Shown here: positions 1 through 7,433 of the stretch, one piece after another
Position numbering within the stretch: the first letter of the stretch is position 1
How the letters are laid out: each line of letters opens with the position of its first letter
Translations under genes and position numbers: made by a program
The notes under the pieces: generated by a model
The model's input: only the letters and a program-made list of their open reading frames with translations
What the model was told of the DNA's origin: nothing
Databases searched by the model: none
Assembly: GCA_002315015.1 (NCBI GenBank)
Contig: DCEX01000019.1
Span: forward strand, 1 to 15,219
DNA length: 15,219 nucleotides
Reading direction: 5' to 3'
Source: Faecalibacterium sp. UBA1819
Lineage (GTDB): Bacteria; Bacillota; Clostridia; Oscillospirales; Ruminococcaceae

Positions 1-78
1 ACAACGCCAACCACACCGCCGGCAGAAACAACACCAACCACTCCACCGGCTTCTACACCAACCGCTCCGGCGGCTTAA
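1..78 (+). CDS. C-terminal tail of a Thr/Pro-rich protein (5' end outside window)
   Basis: Frame 1 is open from the window edge to a TAA at 76-78 and gives 25 residues made almost only of Thr, Pro and Ala (start TTPTTPPAETTPTTPP). Such tails are common as spacers or wall-spanning stalks of secreted Gram-positive proteins. Here the chain ends in TAPAA with no sorting signal or membrane segment, so wall anchoring by sortase is not supported. A strong terminator starts 18 bp after the stop, which supports this as a real gene end. The function cannot be told from this fragment. Confidence 0.6.
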   Translation, partial: TTPTTPPAETTPTTPPASTPTAPAA

Positions 79-96
79 AACACATGATGTGATTAA

Positions 97-147
97 AATA
101 ACAGTTAGGAATAAACGAAAAGTTTATTTCTAACTGTTATTTTTTTT
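97..147 (+). terminator. Rho-independent terminator
   Basis: A 20-bp stem (97-116 with 122-141, one G-T wobble) encloses a GAAAA loop and is followed by a T run to 147. It lies 18 bp after the stop of the Thr/Pro-rich gene. The stem is A/T-rich but long and nearly perfect. Confidence 0.9.
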
Positions 148-158
148 ATTTCTGGCAT

Positions 159-219
159 TTTGTGAAAAATAGAGTATATGAAACAAAGGAAGCTATTTTT
201 GTTGTAATGTTTTCACAAA
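159..219. repeat. Widely spaced 10-bp inverted repeat
   Basis: TTTGTGAAAA (159-168) and TTTTCACAAA (210-219) are perfect reverse complements, separated by 41 AT-rich bases. It lies between the upstream terminator and the start of the repeat array. It could be an operator, the base of a weak RNA fold, or chance in AT-rich DNA. Confidence 0.35.
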
Positions 220-296
220 GTTTCTTTGAACCAAAGCGGAAAAGGACAAAAGTATGGAAAATTTTTTAAAAAGGTAGTAAAATGTAATAAGCTTAT

Positions 297-325
297 AAAA
301 AGGGAGTGTTTCAAGCTCCCTTTTT
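297..325 (+). other. Terminator-like hairpin in first array unit
   Basis: AAAAAGGGAG (297-306) pairs perfectly with CTCCCTTTTT (316-325) around a 9-nt loop, ending in five T. Later units keep a weaker form (AAAAGGA with TCCTTTT), so the fold may be a property of the repeat. It may act as a terminator in either direction. Confidence 0.5.
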
Positions 326-451
326 GTAAAACACCAAACGTTAGAAGCTTATTAAAAAGGAGTGTTTTAAGTTCCGTTTTGCAAGATGCAGAATTTAAAA
401 AGCTTATAAAAAAGAAGTGTTTTAAGTTTATTTTTATGGAAGCAAATGAAT

Positions 452-482
452 TTAATAAGCTTACTTGTTATAAGCTTATTAA
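452..482. repeat. 12-bp-arm inverted repeat, copy 1
   Basis: TTAATAAGCTTA (452-463) and TAAGCTTATTAA (471-482) are perfect reverse complements around cttgtta. The element falls in the part of the 227-bp super-repeat where the 57-bp core is not visible. Confidence 0.7.
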
Positions 483-678
483 GTTTCTTTTTGTGACATT
501 AAAAGAAGCTTATAAAGCGGAATTAAAAGGAGTGTTTTAAGTTCCTTTTTTTGTAAAACACCAAACGCTAAAAGCTTACAAAAAAGGAGTGTTTTAAATT
601 CCGTTTTGCAAGATTCAGAATTTTTAAAGTTTATAAAAAAGAAATGTTTTAAGTTTATTTTTATTGAATCAAATGAAT

Positions 679-709
679 TTAATAAGCTTACTTGTTATAA
701 GCTTATTAA
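679..709. repeat. 12-bp-arm inverted repeat, copy 2
   Basis: Same hairpin as 452-482, exactly 227 bp downstream and identical in both arms and loop, although other parts of the two super-repeat copies have diverged. Confidence 0.7.
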
Positions 710-972
710 GTTTCTTTTTGTGACATTAAAAGAAGCTTATAAAGCAGAATTAAAAGGAGTGTATTAGGTTTCCTTTTAAGCAAACATAAGCTTTATAAAC
801 TTATAAATAAGAAGTGTTTAAAGCTGTATTTTGCTTAGATGATAAGCTTTTTAAATTTATTTAAAAGGAATGTTTAAAACTTCTTTTTGAGGCTGGAGCA
901 AAGGGTGAAGCAGCCGAAAACAGCTTAAACGTTTGGTATACCCGACCCCCGCATAAGAGAATAAGGAGGACG

Positions 973-3900
973 ATGACAATGAGAAGGAAGATTTTGGCGC
1001 TGTCGCTCGTGTTGGCGATGGCGGCAAGCGTGCTTTCCCCGGCGGCAATGGCGCAGACTGTTTCCGACAGCGTGCCCATTGTGAGTGTGACAAGCGAAAG
1101 CGCGGCAGAAAGCATAAGCACTAGCGAGAGTATGAGCACGGCGGAAAGCACAAGCACTGCCGATAGTGCAAACGCCGCGGAAAGCACCAGCGCTGCTGAG
1201 AGCGAAAGCACCGCAGAAAGCACAAGCACAGCAGAAAGTGTAAGTACCCCGGCAAGCGCTCCCGCTGCGGAAAGCACAAGCGATGCAGCCGCAAGCGAAA
1301 ACACCACCGCCGCCCAGCCGCAGGCAGACGAGGTTGCCATTGACGAAACAAACTTCCCGGATGCGATTTTCCGTGAGTTTGTCAAGAAGTATGACACGGA
1401 CGGAAACGGCAGCTTCTCCCAAGCCGAGTTGGACGCGGTGACGGAGATGAATGTTTCTTTTTTCGAAAGAGTTCAAAACTTGAAGGGTATCGAGTACTTT
1501 ACGGCGCTGACAAGCCTGAATGTGAGTGATAACCAGCTGACGAGCCTGGATGTGAGTGCAAATACGGTGCTGACAGAGTTAAATGTGTACAATAACCAGC
1601 TGACGAGCTTGGATGTGAGTGGCTGTACGGGGCTGATAAGCTTGTATGTGCACAATAACCAGCTGACGAGCTTGGATGTGAGTAAGAATACGGCGTTGCA
1701 AAACTTGTATGTGGGCGGTAACCAGCTAACGAGCTTGGATGTGAGTGCAAATACAGCGCTGACAGACTTGTATGCGCCCCACAACCAGCTGACGAGCCTG
1801 GATGTGAGCGCAAATACAGCGCTGATTTCTTTGTCTGTGTTCGACAACCAGCTGACGAGCCTGGATGTGAGCGCCAATACGGCGCTGACAAGCTTTTATG
1901 CGGTCGGCAACCAGCTGACCGCATTAAAGCTGGGCCATGTCCCTGCTTTTGGATATATGATTGATAATCCCACAAAAGTTTCCTTGACAGCCAAAACAGG
2001 AGCAGCCATTGACCTGAAAACATATGCCCCGTTCTTTGATGCAAGCAAGGTAAGCAATTTACAGGGTGGCACAATTGACGCAAACGGCATTCTGACCGGC
2101 TGGACAAGCGGCAGCCCTGTTACTTACACCTATGATGCAGGCTTTGAACAAGTGCTGAATGTTGAAATTACGATTCAGGATGAAGCGCAAACCACAGAGG
2201 TTGCCATTGACGAAACGAACTTCCCGGACGCAAATTTCCGTGAGATTGTCAAGCGGTATGACACGGACGGAAACGGCAGCTTCTCCCAAGCCGAGTTGGA
2301 CGCGGTGACGGAGATTATTGCTTCTTACAAAGGAATTCAAAACTTGAAGGGTATCGAGTACTTTACGGCGCTGACAAGCCTGGGTGTGAGTGGTAACCAG
2401 CTGACGAGCTTGGATGTGAGTGCAAATACGGCGCTGACAAGCCTGGATGTGGGTGCTAACCAGCTGACGAGCTTGGATGTGAGCGGTTGTACGGCGCTGA
2501 CGAGCCTGTATGTGAGCGATAACCAGCTGACGAGCTTGGATGTGAGTGCAAATGCGGCGCTGGAAAGCTTGTATGTGAGCAATAACCAGCTGACGAGCTT
2601 GGATGTAAGTACAAACACGGCGCTGAAAAGCTTGGAGGTGGGAGGCAACCAGCTGACGAGCTTGGATGTGAGTGCAAATGCGGCGCTGGAAAGCTTGTAT
2701 GTGAGCAATAACCAGCTGACAAGCCTGGATGTAAGTGACCACACGGCACTGACAAGCTTGGATGTGAGTGGCATTTATAATGATGACGGCAATAAGTTGG
2801 CTTTGTTAGATGTGAGCGGCTGCACAGCGCTGAAAAGCTTGGATGCAAGCAACACTCAGCTGACGAGTTTGGACGTGAGCGGCTGTACAGCACTAACAAG
2901 CTTGAAGGTAAGTAACACCCAGCTGACGAGCTTAGATATGAGTGCAAACACGGCGCTGGAAAGTTTGGATGTGTCCTCGGACCAACTGATGAGCTTAAAT
3001 GTGAGTAAAAATACAGCACTCACAAAGTTGAGTGTGTACTCCAAACAACTGTCAGACTTGGATCTAAGCAATTGCACGGCGTTGACAAAGTTAGATGCAT
3101 CTTCTTCTCAGTTGACAAGTTTAGATTTAAGTAAAAATACGGCACTGAAAGAGTTGACTTTAAATTATGCTCAGCTGACATCTTTGAATTTGAGCGCGAA
3201 CACCGAGTTGACACAGTTATGGGTGTATGATACCCAGCTGACTACGTTGGATCTGAGTAAAAATACGGCGCTGACATACTTGTTTGCTGGGAATAACCGT
3301 CTGAGTGCATTAGATTTAAGTGCAAATAAGGCACTGGGAAGTTTGTCTGTACAAGAGAGCTTAATCACATCATTGGATTTGAGTGCAAATACAGCGCTGG
3401 GAAGTTTGGGTGTAGCAGATACCCCTTTAACTTCGCTCGACTTGAGTACACACAAACAGCTTGCTGAATTAGTGATACACGGAGTGCCGCTGACTGCATT
3501 AAAGCTGGGCAGTGCGCCTTCTTTTAGATATACGATTGATAATCCCACAAAAGCTTCTTTGACAGCCAAAACGGGAACGGGGATTGATATGAAAACATAC
3601 GCCCCATTCTTTGAGGCAAGCAAGGTGAGCAATGTGCAGGGCGGCAGCATTGACGCAAACGGCGTGCTGACCGGCTGGACAAGCGGCAGCCCTGTTACTT
3701 ACACCTATGATGCGGGCTTTGAAAAGGTGCTGAATGTATCCATCGTGATTACCGATGAAAATGCACCGGGGCTTTCTCTGGCGGTAACCCCCTTCAGCAA
3801 AACGTATGACGGCAAAGCAGTTACCGAGCAGGAGCTGATTGCAGGTGCAAAGGCAACGTATGACGGAAAAGAAGTTTCCGGCAAGTGGAGTGTGGAGAAC

Positions 3901-5007
3901 CTGCCCGAAATCAAGGATGTAGGAACTTACCGCCCTGTGCTGACCTTTACCCCGGACAGCGCTGAGTATGAGAGCGGTACGATTGAAACCAGCGTGCAGA
4001 TTAACCCGGCGCACTTCTCCGCAGCAGTAGGGTTGAGCAACTATAACATCAACACTGGTGATGCGCTGCCCACTGTTTCCTTGCAATACAGCGGTGCGGT
4101 AAACGGCGAGGTGCTGGAATCGACGGTAGAGCCGGTATTTACCGGAATGCCGGAACAATCGACAGCGGGAACCTACACGATTGTGCTGAGCAACGCAAAG
4201 GAAGTGCTGGAAAGCCTGAAAGCGCAGCCGACCGCCAAAAACTACACGATTCAGCTTGGGGACAAAGCATCGTTGTTTATCAGCCGCTACATCCAGCTGC
4301 CGAACGCTCCCACCAGCCCGGTAGAGGGCACAACGGGCCGTTTGCTGATGGAGAAAACCTTCACCAATGTGCCGGAAAGCTTGAAGGCTGTTGGCCTTGA
4401 CAGCGTTGAGAAAGTAACGGATAAGCTTTTGGCAAGCGTGACGGGCGCAACGAAAGACAACACCGTGGTGTATGACGTACACTATTCCATCAGCGCGGAT
4501 GGACAAACATGGAATGCCCTGACCCCGGAGCAGTTCCCGAAAGAGGGCTTGACCATTACTTTGCCATATCCCGAAGGTGTAGACACGAAAGCGAACGACT
4601 TCACCGCGATGCACATGTTCACGCAGGATGTCAACGGCTTTAAGACCGGTGACGTGGAAGTTATCAAAGCGGTTAAAACCGATGCCGGTTTGCAGATGAC
4701 AGTAAAGGGCTTCTCGCCCATTGCCATCACTTGGGCAAAAGCCGGAACAACTCCGCCGACCGATGGCGGCGATGGTGGGACAACTACCCCGCCCACGGGT
4801 GGCGGCAACGGCGGCAATGTTGTGACCCCGCCGACGGGCAGCAATGGCACGACAACGCAGCCGACCACCCCGAACCCCGGCACAGGCGCAATTGCCCAAA
4901 CAGGTGATAACAGCGCAGTAGCTGTCTGGGGCATTGTGATGGCGCTGTGTGCTACCGCCGCAGCCGGTTTGATGATTGTGAAAAGCAAAGGCAAAAAGAA
5001 ACAATAA
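973..5007 (+). CDS. Secreted LRR / EF-hand / MBG-like surface protein, probably wall-anchored
   Basis: A 1344-residue protein. Residues 1-28 form a signal peptide (RRK, hydrophobic core, AMA cleavage site). Residues ~30-115 are a Ser/Thr/Ala-rich stalk built on AESTST-like hexads. Then follow two copies of one module. Each starts with VAIDETNFPDA and a calcium-binding EF-hand (DTDGNGSFSQAE, 141-152 and 430-441). Next come 21-residue leucine-rich repeats of type QLTSLDVSANTALTSLxVxxN: about 6 from residue 179, about 17 from 467. Each ends in a cap with TGWTSGSPVTYTYDAGF. Residues ~932-1016 (SKTYDGKAVT) and ~1016-1108 resemble MBG-type Ig-like domains. A Gly/Pro/Thr linker precedes IAQTGD (1307-1312), a hydrophobic helix and a KSKGKKKQ tail, like a non-LPXTG sorting signal. 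AAGGAGG (963-969) is 3 nt from this ATG; the ATG at 979 (9-nt spacing) may be the true start. Likely role: binding or adhesion at the surface (inferred). Confidence 0.9.
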   Translation: MTMRRKILALSLVLAMAASVLSPAAMAQTVSDSVPIVSVTSESAAESISTSESMSTAESTSTADSANAAESTSAAESESTAESTSTAESVSTPASAPAAESTSDAAASENTTAAQPQADEVAIDETNFPDAIFREFVKKYDTDGNGSFSQAELDAVTEMNVSFFERVQNLKGIEYFTALTSLNVSDNQLTSLDVSANTVLTELNVYNNQLTSLDVSGCTGLISLYVHNNQLTSLDVSKNTALQNLYVGGNQLTSLDVSANTALTDLYAPHNQLTSLDVSANTALISLSVFDNQLTSLDVSANTALTSFYAVGNQLTALKLGHVPAFGYMIDNPTKVSLTAKTGAAIDLKTYAPFFDASKVSNLQGGTIDANGILTGWTSGSPVTYTYDAGFEQVLNVEITIQDEAQTTEVAIDETNFPDANFREIVKRYDTDGNGSFSQAELDAVTEIIASYKGIQNLKGIEYFTALTSLGVSGNQLTSLDVSANTALTSLDVGANQLTSLDVSGCTALTSLYVSDNQLTSLDVSANAALESLYVSNNQLTSLDVSTNTALKSLEVGGNQLTSLDVSANAALESLYVSNNQLTSLDVSDHTALTSLDVSGIYNDDGNKLALLDVSGCTALKSLDASNTQLTSLDVSGCTALTSLKVSNTQLTSLDMSANTALESLDVSSDQLMSLNVSKNTALTKLSVYSKQLSDLDLSNCTALTKLDASSSQLTSLDLSKNTALKELTLNYAQLTSLNLSANTELTQLWVYDTQLTTLDLSKNTALTYLFAGNNRLSALDLSANKALGSLSVQESLITSLDLSANTALGSLGVADTPLTSLDLSTHKQLAELVIHGVPLTALKLGSAPSFRYTIDNPTKASLTAKTGTGIDMKTYAPFFEASKVSNVQGGSIDANGVLTGWTSGSPVTYTYDAGFEKVLNVSIVITDENAPGLSLAVTPFSKTYDGKAVTEQELIAGAKATYDGKEVSGKWSVENLPEIKDVGTYRPVLTFTPDSAEYESGTIETSVQINPAHFSAAVGLSNYNINTGDALPTVSLQYSGAVNGEVLESTVEPVFTGMPEQSTAGTYTIVLSNAKEVLESLKAQPTAKNYTIQLGDKASLFISRYIQLPNAPTSPVEGTTGRLLMEKTFTNVPESLKAVGLDSVEKVTDKLLASVTGATKDNTVVYDVHYSISADGQTWNALTPEQFPKEGLTITLPYPEGVDTKANDFTAMHMFTQDVNGFKTGDVEVIKAVKTDAGLQMTVKGFSPIAITWAKAGTTPPTDGGDGGTTTPPTGGGNGGNVVTPPTGSNGTTTQPTTPNPGTGAIAQTGDNSAVAVWGIVMALCATAAAGLMIVKSKGKKKQ
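1096..1320 (+). repeat. Ser-rich hexad coding repeat (AESTST type)
   Basis: Imperfect 18-bp units of the kind GCGGAAAGCACAAGCAC encode AESTST/AESxSA hexads in the N-terminal stalk. Such tracts can change in unit number by slippage or recombination, which would alter stalk length without breaking the frame. Confidence 0.65.
2521..2720 (+). repeat. 74-bp exact duplication at 126-bp distance in the LRR array
   Basis: Bases 2521-2594 and 2647-2720 are identical over 74 bp at a distance of 126 bp, exactly two 63-bp LRR units. Both encode the same LRR unit (QLTSLDVSANAALESLYVSN). The identity extends through third codon positions, pointing to recent unit duplication or gene conversion. Confidence 0.8.
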
Positions 5008-5070
5008 CCAAGGGCTTTGTTTTCAAAAACGCCCTAAGTGCAAAAACTGCCCTTGTGATTCCGGTGGATT

Positions 5071-5730
5071 TTAAGAAAAAGAACGAGGAGGAAGCCCGCG
5101 GGCTTCCTCCTCGTTCTTTTTTAATCGGTGTGCGGCAAAGCGGCGGCGTTGGACGTTGCCACGATGGATAGTGACGCGGTAGCCCTCCGGGCTGCGCTCG
5201 ACAGTGCGCACGCTTTGCTCAAAGAAAAACTGTGCGCCGTTATCCGCTGCATTTTCGGCAAAGGCAATGGTCATGCCAAAGGGACAGACAATGCCCGCTG
5301 TGGGGGCAAACAGTGCGCCCACAGCACCGGGCGCGATGTTCGGTTCTAAGGCATACAGCTCCTCCGGCGATAAAATGCGAAGCCCGGAAACGCCGTTTTC
5401 CAAGCCGCGTGTTTGCAGCGCTTCCAGCTCGTCAAGGCGCTGAGGGTCAAAACAAACGAGCAGCGAGCCGCGCTGTTCAAACTCAAAATCGAGACGGCGA
5501 GACAGCTCCGGGAGCATTTGCGCACCGCGCACGTTATAGTAGGCTTTTTTGCTTCCGGGTACGGCATCGTATCCCGCGTGGATAATGCCGCTGTTGGCTT
5601 TGGAAGTGCCGGAACAAACGTCCTCCTCCTGTTCCAGCACGCAAACGCGAAGCTCATACAGCGAAAGCTCCCGCGCGATGGCCGCGCCCACGACACCCGC
5701 GCCAATCACGATGACATCGTAACGCTCCAT
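5071..5730 (-). pseudogene. Truncated GlpA-type FAD-dependent oxidoreductase (N-terminal part)
   Basis: The first ~200 residues match the N-terminus of the DAO/GlpA family, which includes anaerobic glycerol-3-phosphate dehydrogenase. Visible are a Rossmann FAD motif (VIGAGVVG, G10-G15) and TSKANSGIIHAGYD around residues 42-56. Family members run to about 480 residues or more; this frame has 219. The last ~16 codons (KKNEEEARGLPPRSFS) are encoded by the terminator palindrome, so they are not native protein. The substrate-binding half is missing, and so are the GlpB-like and DUF1667 genes often found next in clostridial glp operons. The ATG at 5728-5730 is 2 bp after the glpK stop, with AGGAGG inside the end of glpK, so it was co-transcribed with glpK. 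A deletion joining the gene body to a terminator is the simplest reading. Activity is unlikely. Confidence 0.85.
5075..5122. terminator. Bidirectional terminator, 23-bp perfect palindrome
   Basis: The arms 5076-5098 and 5099-5121 are perfectly complementary (centre GCCCGCGGGC) with A and T runs on the outside, so both strands give a hairpin followed by Us. It separates the + strand LRR gene from the minus-strand glycerol locus. The minus-strand oxidoreductase frame runs straight through it. With no unpaired loop bases in the DNA, the apex would open as a small loop in RNA. Confidence 0.95.
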
Positions 5731-5732
5731 GC

Positions 5733-7232
5733 TTATTCCTCCTCCTGCGCCCAGTACAGTGCGGTGCGGACAGCCCGTTTCCAGCCTTTTACGCGCTGCT
5801 CACAGTCCTGCTGGGACATTTGGGGCAAAAACGAACGGTCTTTTTTCCAGTTTTGCAAAATATCCTCGCGGTTTTTCCAATATCCTACCGCAAGCCCCGC
5901 CAGATACGCAGCGCCGAGAGCTGTGGTTTCCACACATTGCGGGCGGTCGATGCACACGCGCGAAATATCGGATTGAAACTGCATCAAAAAGTCGTTCGCC
6001 GCAGCGCCGCCGTCTACTTTCAGTGCCGTCAGCTCCAGCCCGGCCTCCTGCTTCATTACGTCAATCAGGTCGTTTACCTGATAGGCCAGTGACTCCGTGG
6101 CCGCGCGGATAAAGTGTTCCTTTTGTGCGCCGCGCGTGAGTCCCAGCATAATACCGCGTGCGTAAGGGTTCCAATAAGGCGCACCCAGCCCCGCAAACGC
6201 CGGAACAAGATAAACGCCTTCGGTGTCGGGGACGCGGCGGCAATATTCCTCCGACTGCGGCGCACTGTGCAGCATCCGCAGCCCGTCGCGCAGCCATTGC
6301 AGCACAGCACCCGCAATAAAGATGCTGCCTTCCAGCGCGTACTCTACTTTGCCGTCCAGCCCCACGGCGATGGTGGTCAACAGTCCGTTTTCCGACTGCA
6401 CCGGGCGGCTGCCGGTATTCATCAGTATAAAGCAGCCGGTTCCGTAGGTGTTTTTCACGCTGCCGGGTGTAAAGCAGCACTGGCCGAACAGCGCCGCCTG
6501 TTGGTCGCCCGCAATGCCCGCAATGGGAATCTCGCCGCCCAAAACCGATTCCGCCGCGTGGCCGTAAATGCAGCTGGAGGGCTTCACTTCGGGCAGCATA
6601 CAAAGCGGAATATCAAAATATTCCAAAATTTCCTCGTCCCAGCAAAGACGGTGAATGTCAAACAGCATTGTGCGGGAGGCGTTTGTGTAGTCGGTGACAT
6701 GCACGCGCCCCTGCGTCAAGTTCCAAATCAGCCAGCTGTCTACTGTGCCGAACAAAAGTTCACCGTTTTGGGCGCGTTGGCGGACGTTCGGCACTTCGTT
6801 TAAAATCCACGCCAGCTTACTGGCGGAAAAATAAGCGTCGGGAATCAGCCCTGTCCGTGCGCGAATGCGTTCCGCCCAGCCGTCCTGTTTCAGCTTTTCA
6901 ATGGCGGGCGCGGTGCGGCGGCACTGCCACACAATGGCGTTGTAAACGGGCTTGCCTGTGGCCTTTTCCCATACAATCGTGGTTTCGCGCTGGTTGGTAA
7001 TGCCGATGGCGGCAAGGTCACTGGCGTGAAGCCCGGCTGCGCTCATCGCTTCCACCAAAACGCCGATTTGTGACGCCCAGATTTCCATGGGGTCGTGTTC
7101 AACCCATCCGCCCTTGGGGAAAATTTGGCGAAATTCACGCTGGGCGCAGCTGCAAACCTCGCCATGCTGATTCAATAAAATACAGCGGGAACTGGTGGTT
7201 CCTTGGTCAAGTGCGGCGATATACTGGCTCAT
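5733..7232 (-). CDS. glpK: Glycerol kinase
   Basis: ATP-dependent phosphorylation of glycerol to sn-glycerol-3-phosphate in the cytoplasm. The 499 residues match the family length. The N-terminal phosphate loop [10 protein letters not shown] (D9-R16), glycerol contacts R82/E83 (TNQRETT), Y134 ([12 protein letters not shown]) and catalytic D243 ([11 protein letters not shown]) are present, as are the FGGY signatures ([21 protein letters not shown] near the C-terminus). I chose the ATG at 7230-7232 ([10 protein letters not shown]) because family members start there; an ATG two codons upstream (7236-7238) is possible. The loop that carries the HPr-phosphorylated histidine in PTS-controlled enterococcal GlpK (His232) reads AESVLGGE here, so that control seems absent (from family memory). 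First gene of the locus, with its own promoter upstream; the following oxidoreductase gene is truncated. Confidence 0.96.
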   Translation of the reverse strand: MSQYIAALDQGTTSSRCILLNQHGEVCSCAQREFRQIFPKGGWVEHDPMEIWASQIGVLVEAMSAAGLHASDLAAIGITNQRETTIVWEKATGKPVYNAIVWQCRRTAPAIEKLKQDGWAERIRARTGLIPDAYFSASKLAWILNEVPNVRQRAQNGELLFGTVDSWLIWNLTQGRVHVTDYTNASRTMLFDIHRLCWDEEILEYFDIPLCMLPEVKPSSCIYGHAAESVLGGEIPIAGIAGDQQAALFGQCCFTPGSVKNTYGTGCFILMNTGSRPVQSENGLLTTIAVGLDGKVEYALEGSIFIAGAVLQWLRDGLRMLHSAPQSEEYCRRVPDTEGVYLVPAFAGLGAPYWNPYARGIMLGLTRGAQKEHFIRAATESLAYQVNDLIDVMKQEAGLELTALKVDGGAAANDFLMQFQSDISRVCIDRPQCVETTALGAAYLAGLAVGYWKNREDILQNWKKDRSFLPQMSQQDCEQRVKGWKRAVRTALYWAQEEE

Positions 7233-7296
7233 ACACATCCCTGCCTTTTGTTGAATTTTAGAAAAACTGTCAAAACAGCGCAAACTCTCTATTCTT

Positions 7297-7325
7297 TTTA
7301 TATCATTTTTAAATGAAAATAGCAA
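7297..7325 (-). promoter_or_regulatory. Sigma-A-type promoter of glpK
   Basis: On the minus strand TTGCTA (7320-7325) and TATAAA (7297-7302) are separated by exactly 17 bp. Transcription would start near 7290, leaving a leader of ~58 nt before the glpK ATG. A small CTGT-CAAA-ACAG inverted repeat (7267-7278) lies in the leader. I see no convincing catabolite-responsive element. Confidence 0.65.
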
Positions 7326-7387
7326 GGAATGGTGTTTTGTTTTTGTGCTTTTTTCCAAAAAGAATCTTGCCCTATAAAAGAAGATAA

Positions 7388-7423
7388 AAAACCGGGAAAG
7401 AGCCGCGGCTCTTTCCCGGTTTT
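7388..7423 (-). terminator. Terminator of spoVT
   Basis: Perfect 18-bp arms 7388-7405 and 7406-7423 (centre GAGCCGCGGCTC), followed on the minus strand by a T run. It starts 11 bp after the spoVT stop and isolates spoVT from glpK. Confidence 0.93.
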
Positions 7424-7433
7424 GTGATTTTGA

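Larger units (their letters stand above)
289..890. repeat. AT-rich array of ~57-bp units in a 227-bp super-repeat
   Basis: The phrase aaaGGAGTGTTTTAAGttcc recurs, with variants, with its GGAG/GAAG core near 302, 359, 414, 529, 586, 641, 756, 811 and 867. Steps are 55-57 bp, or 115 where one unit is too diverged to match. A larger copy of about 227 bp (about 326-552 and 553-779) is clear: gtaaaacaccaaacg at 326 and 553, and gacattaaaagaagc at 495 and 722. Units carry AAGCTT-containing motifs and terminator-like hairpins. A 104-codon frame (226-540) crosses the first part and shows a 19-residue rhythm, but it starts at TTG without a visible ribosome site. The 227-bp period is not a multiple of three, so the frame breaks in the second copy. 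I therefore treat it as non-coding or long-decayed sequence. I do not recognise the repeat family. Confidence 0.8.

Noticed and set aside
226..540. 104-codon + strand open frame with a 19-residue periodicity in the repeat array
   Set aside because: It starts at TTG without a ribosome site, and the 227-bp period (not a multiple of 3) breaks the frame in the next copy. Treated as repeat, not gene.
289..890. CRISPR array
   Set aside because: Spacing is regular, but the parts between the conserved cores are themselves repeated, the cores drift, and no cas genes are near.
1473..2774. Repetitive minus-strand frames such as LTSKLVSW repeats
   Set aside because: They mirror the 63-bp LRR codons in another frame and are not independent genes.
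3499..5004. 501-codon minus-strand open frame opposite the LRR gene
   Set aside because: It is antisense to the well-supported surface protein, has no ribosome site or domain, and is Cys/His/Arg-rich as expected from a shadow frame.
4947..5171. Short + strand frame across the terminator after the LRR gene
   Set aside because: Out-of-frame overlap with the LRR gene end and the terminator palindrome, without ribosome site.
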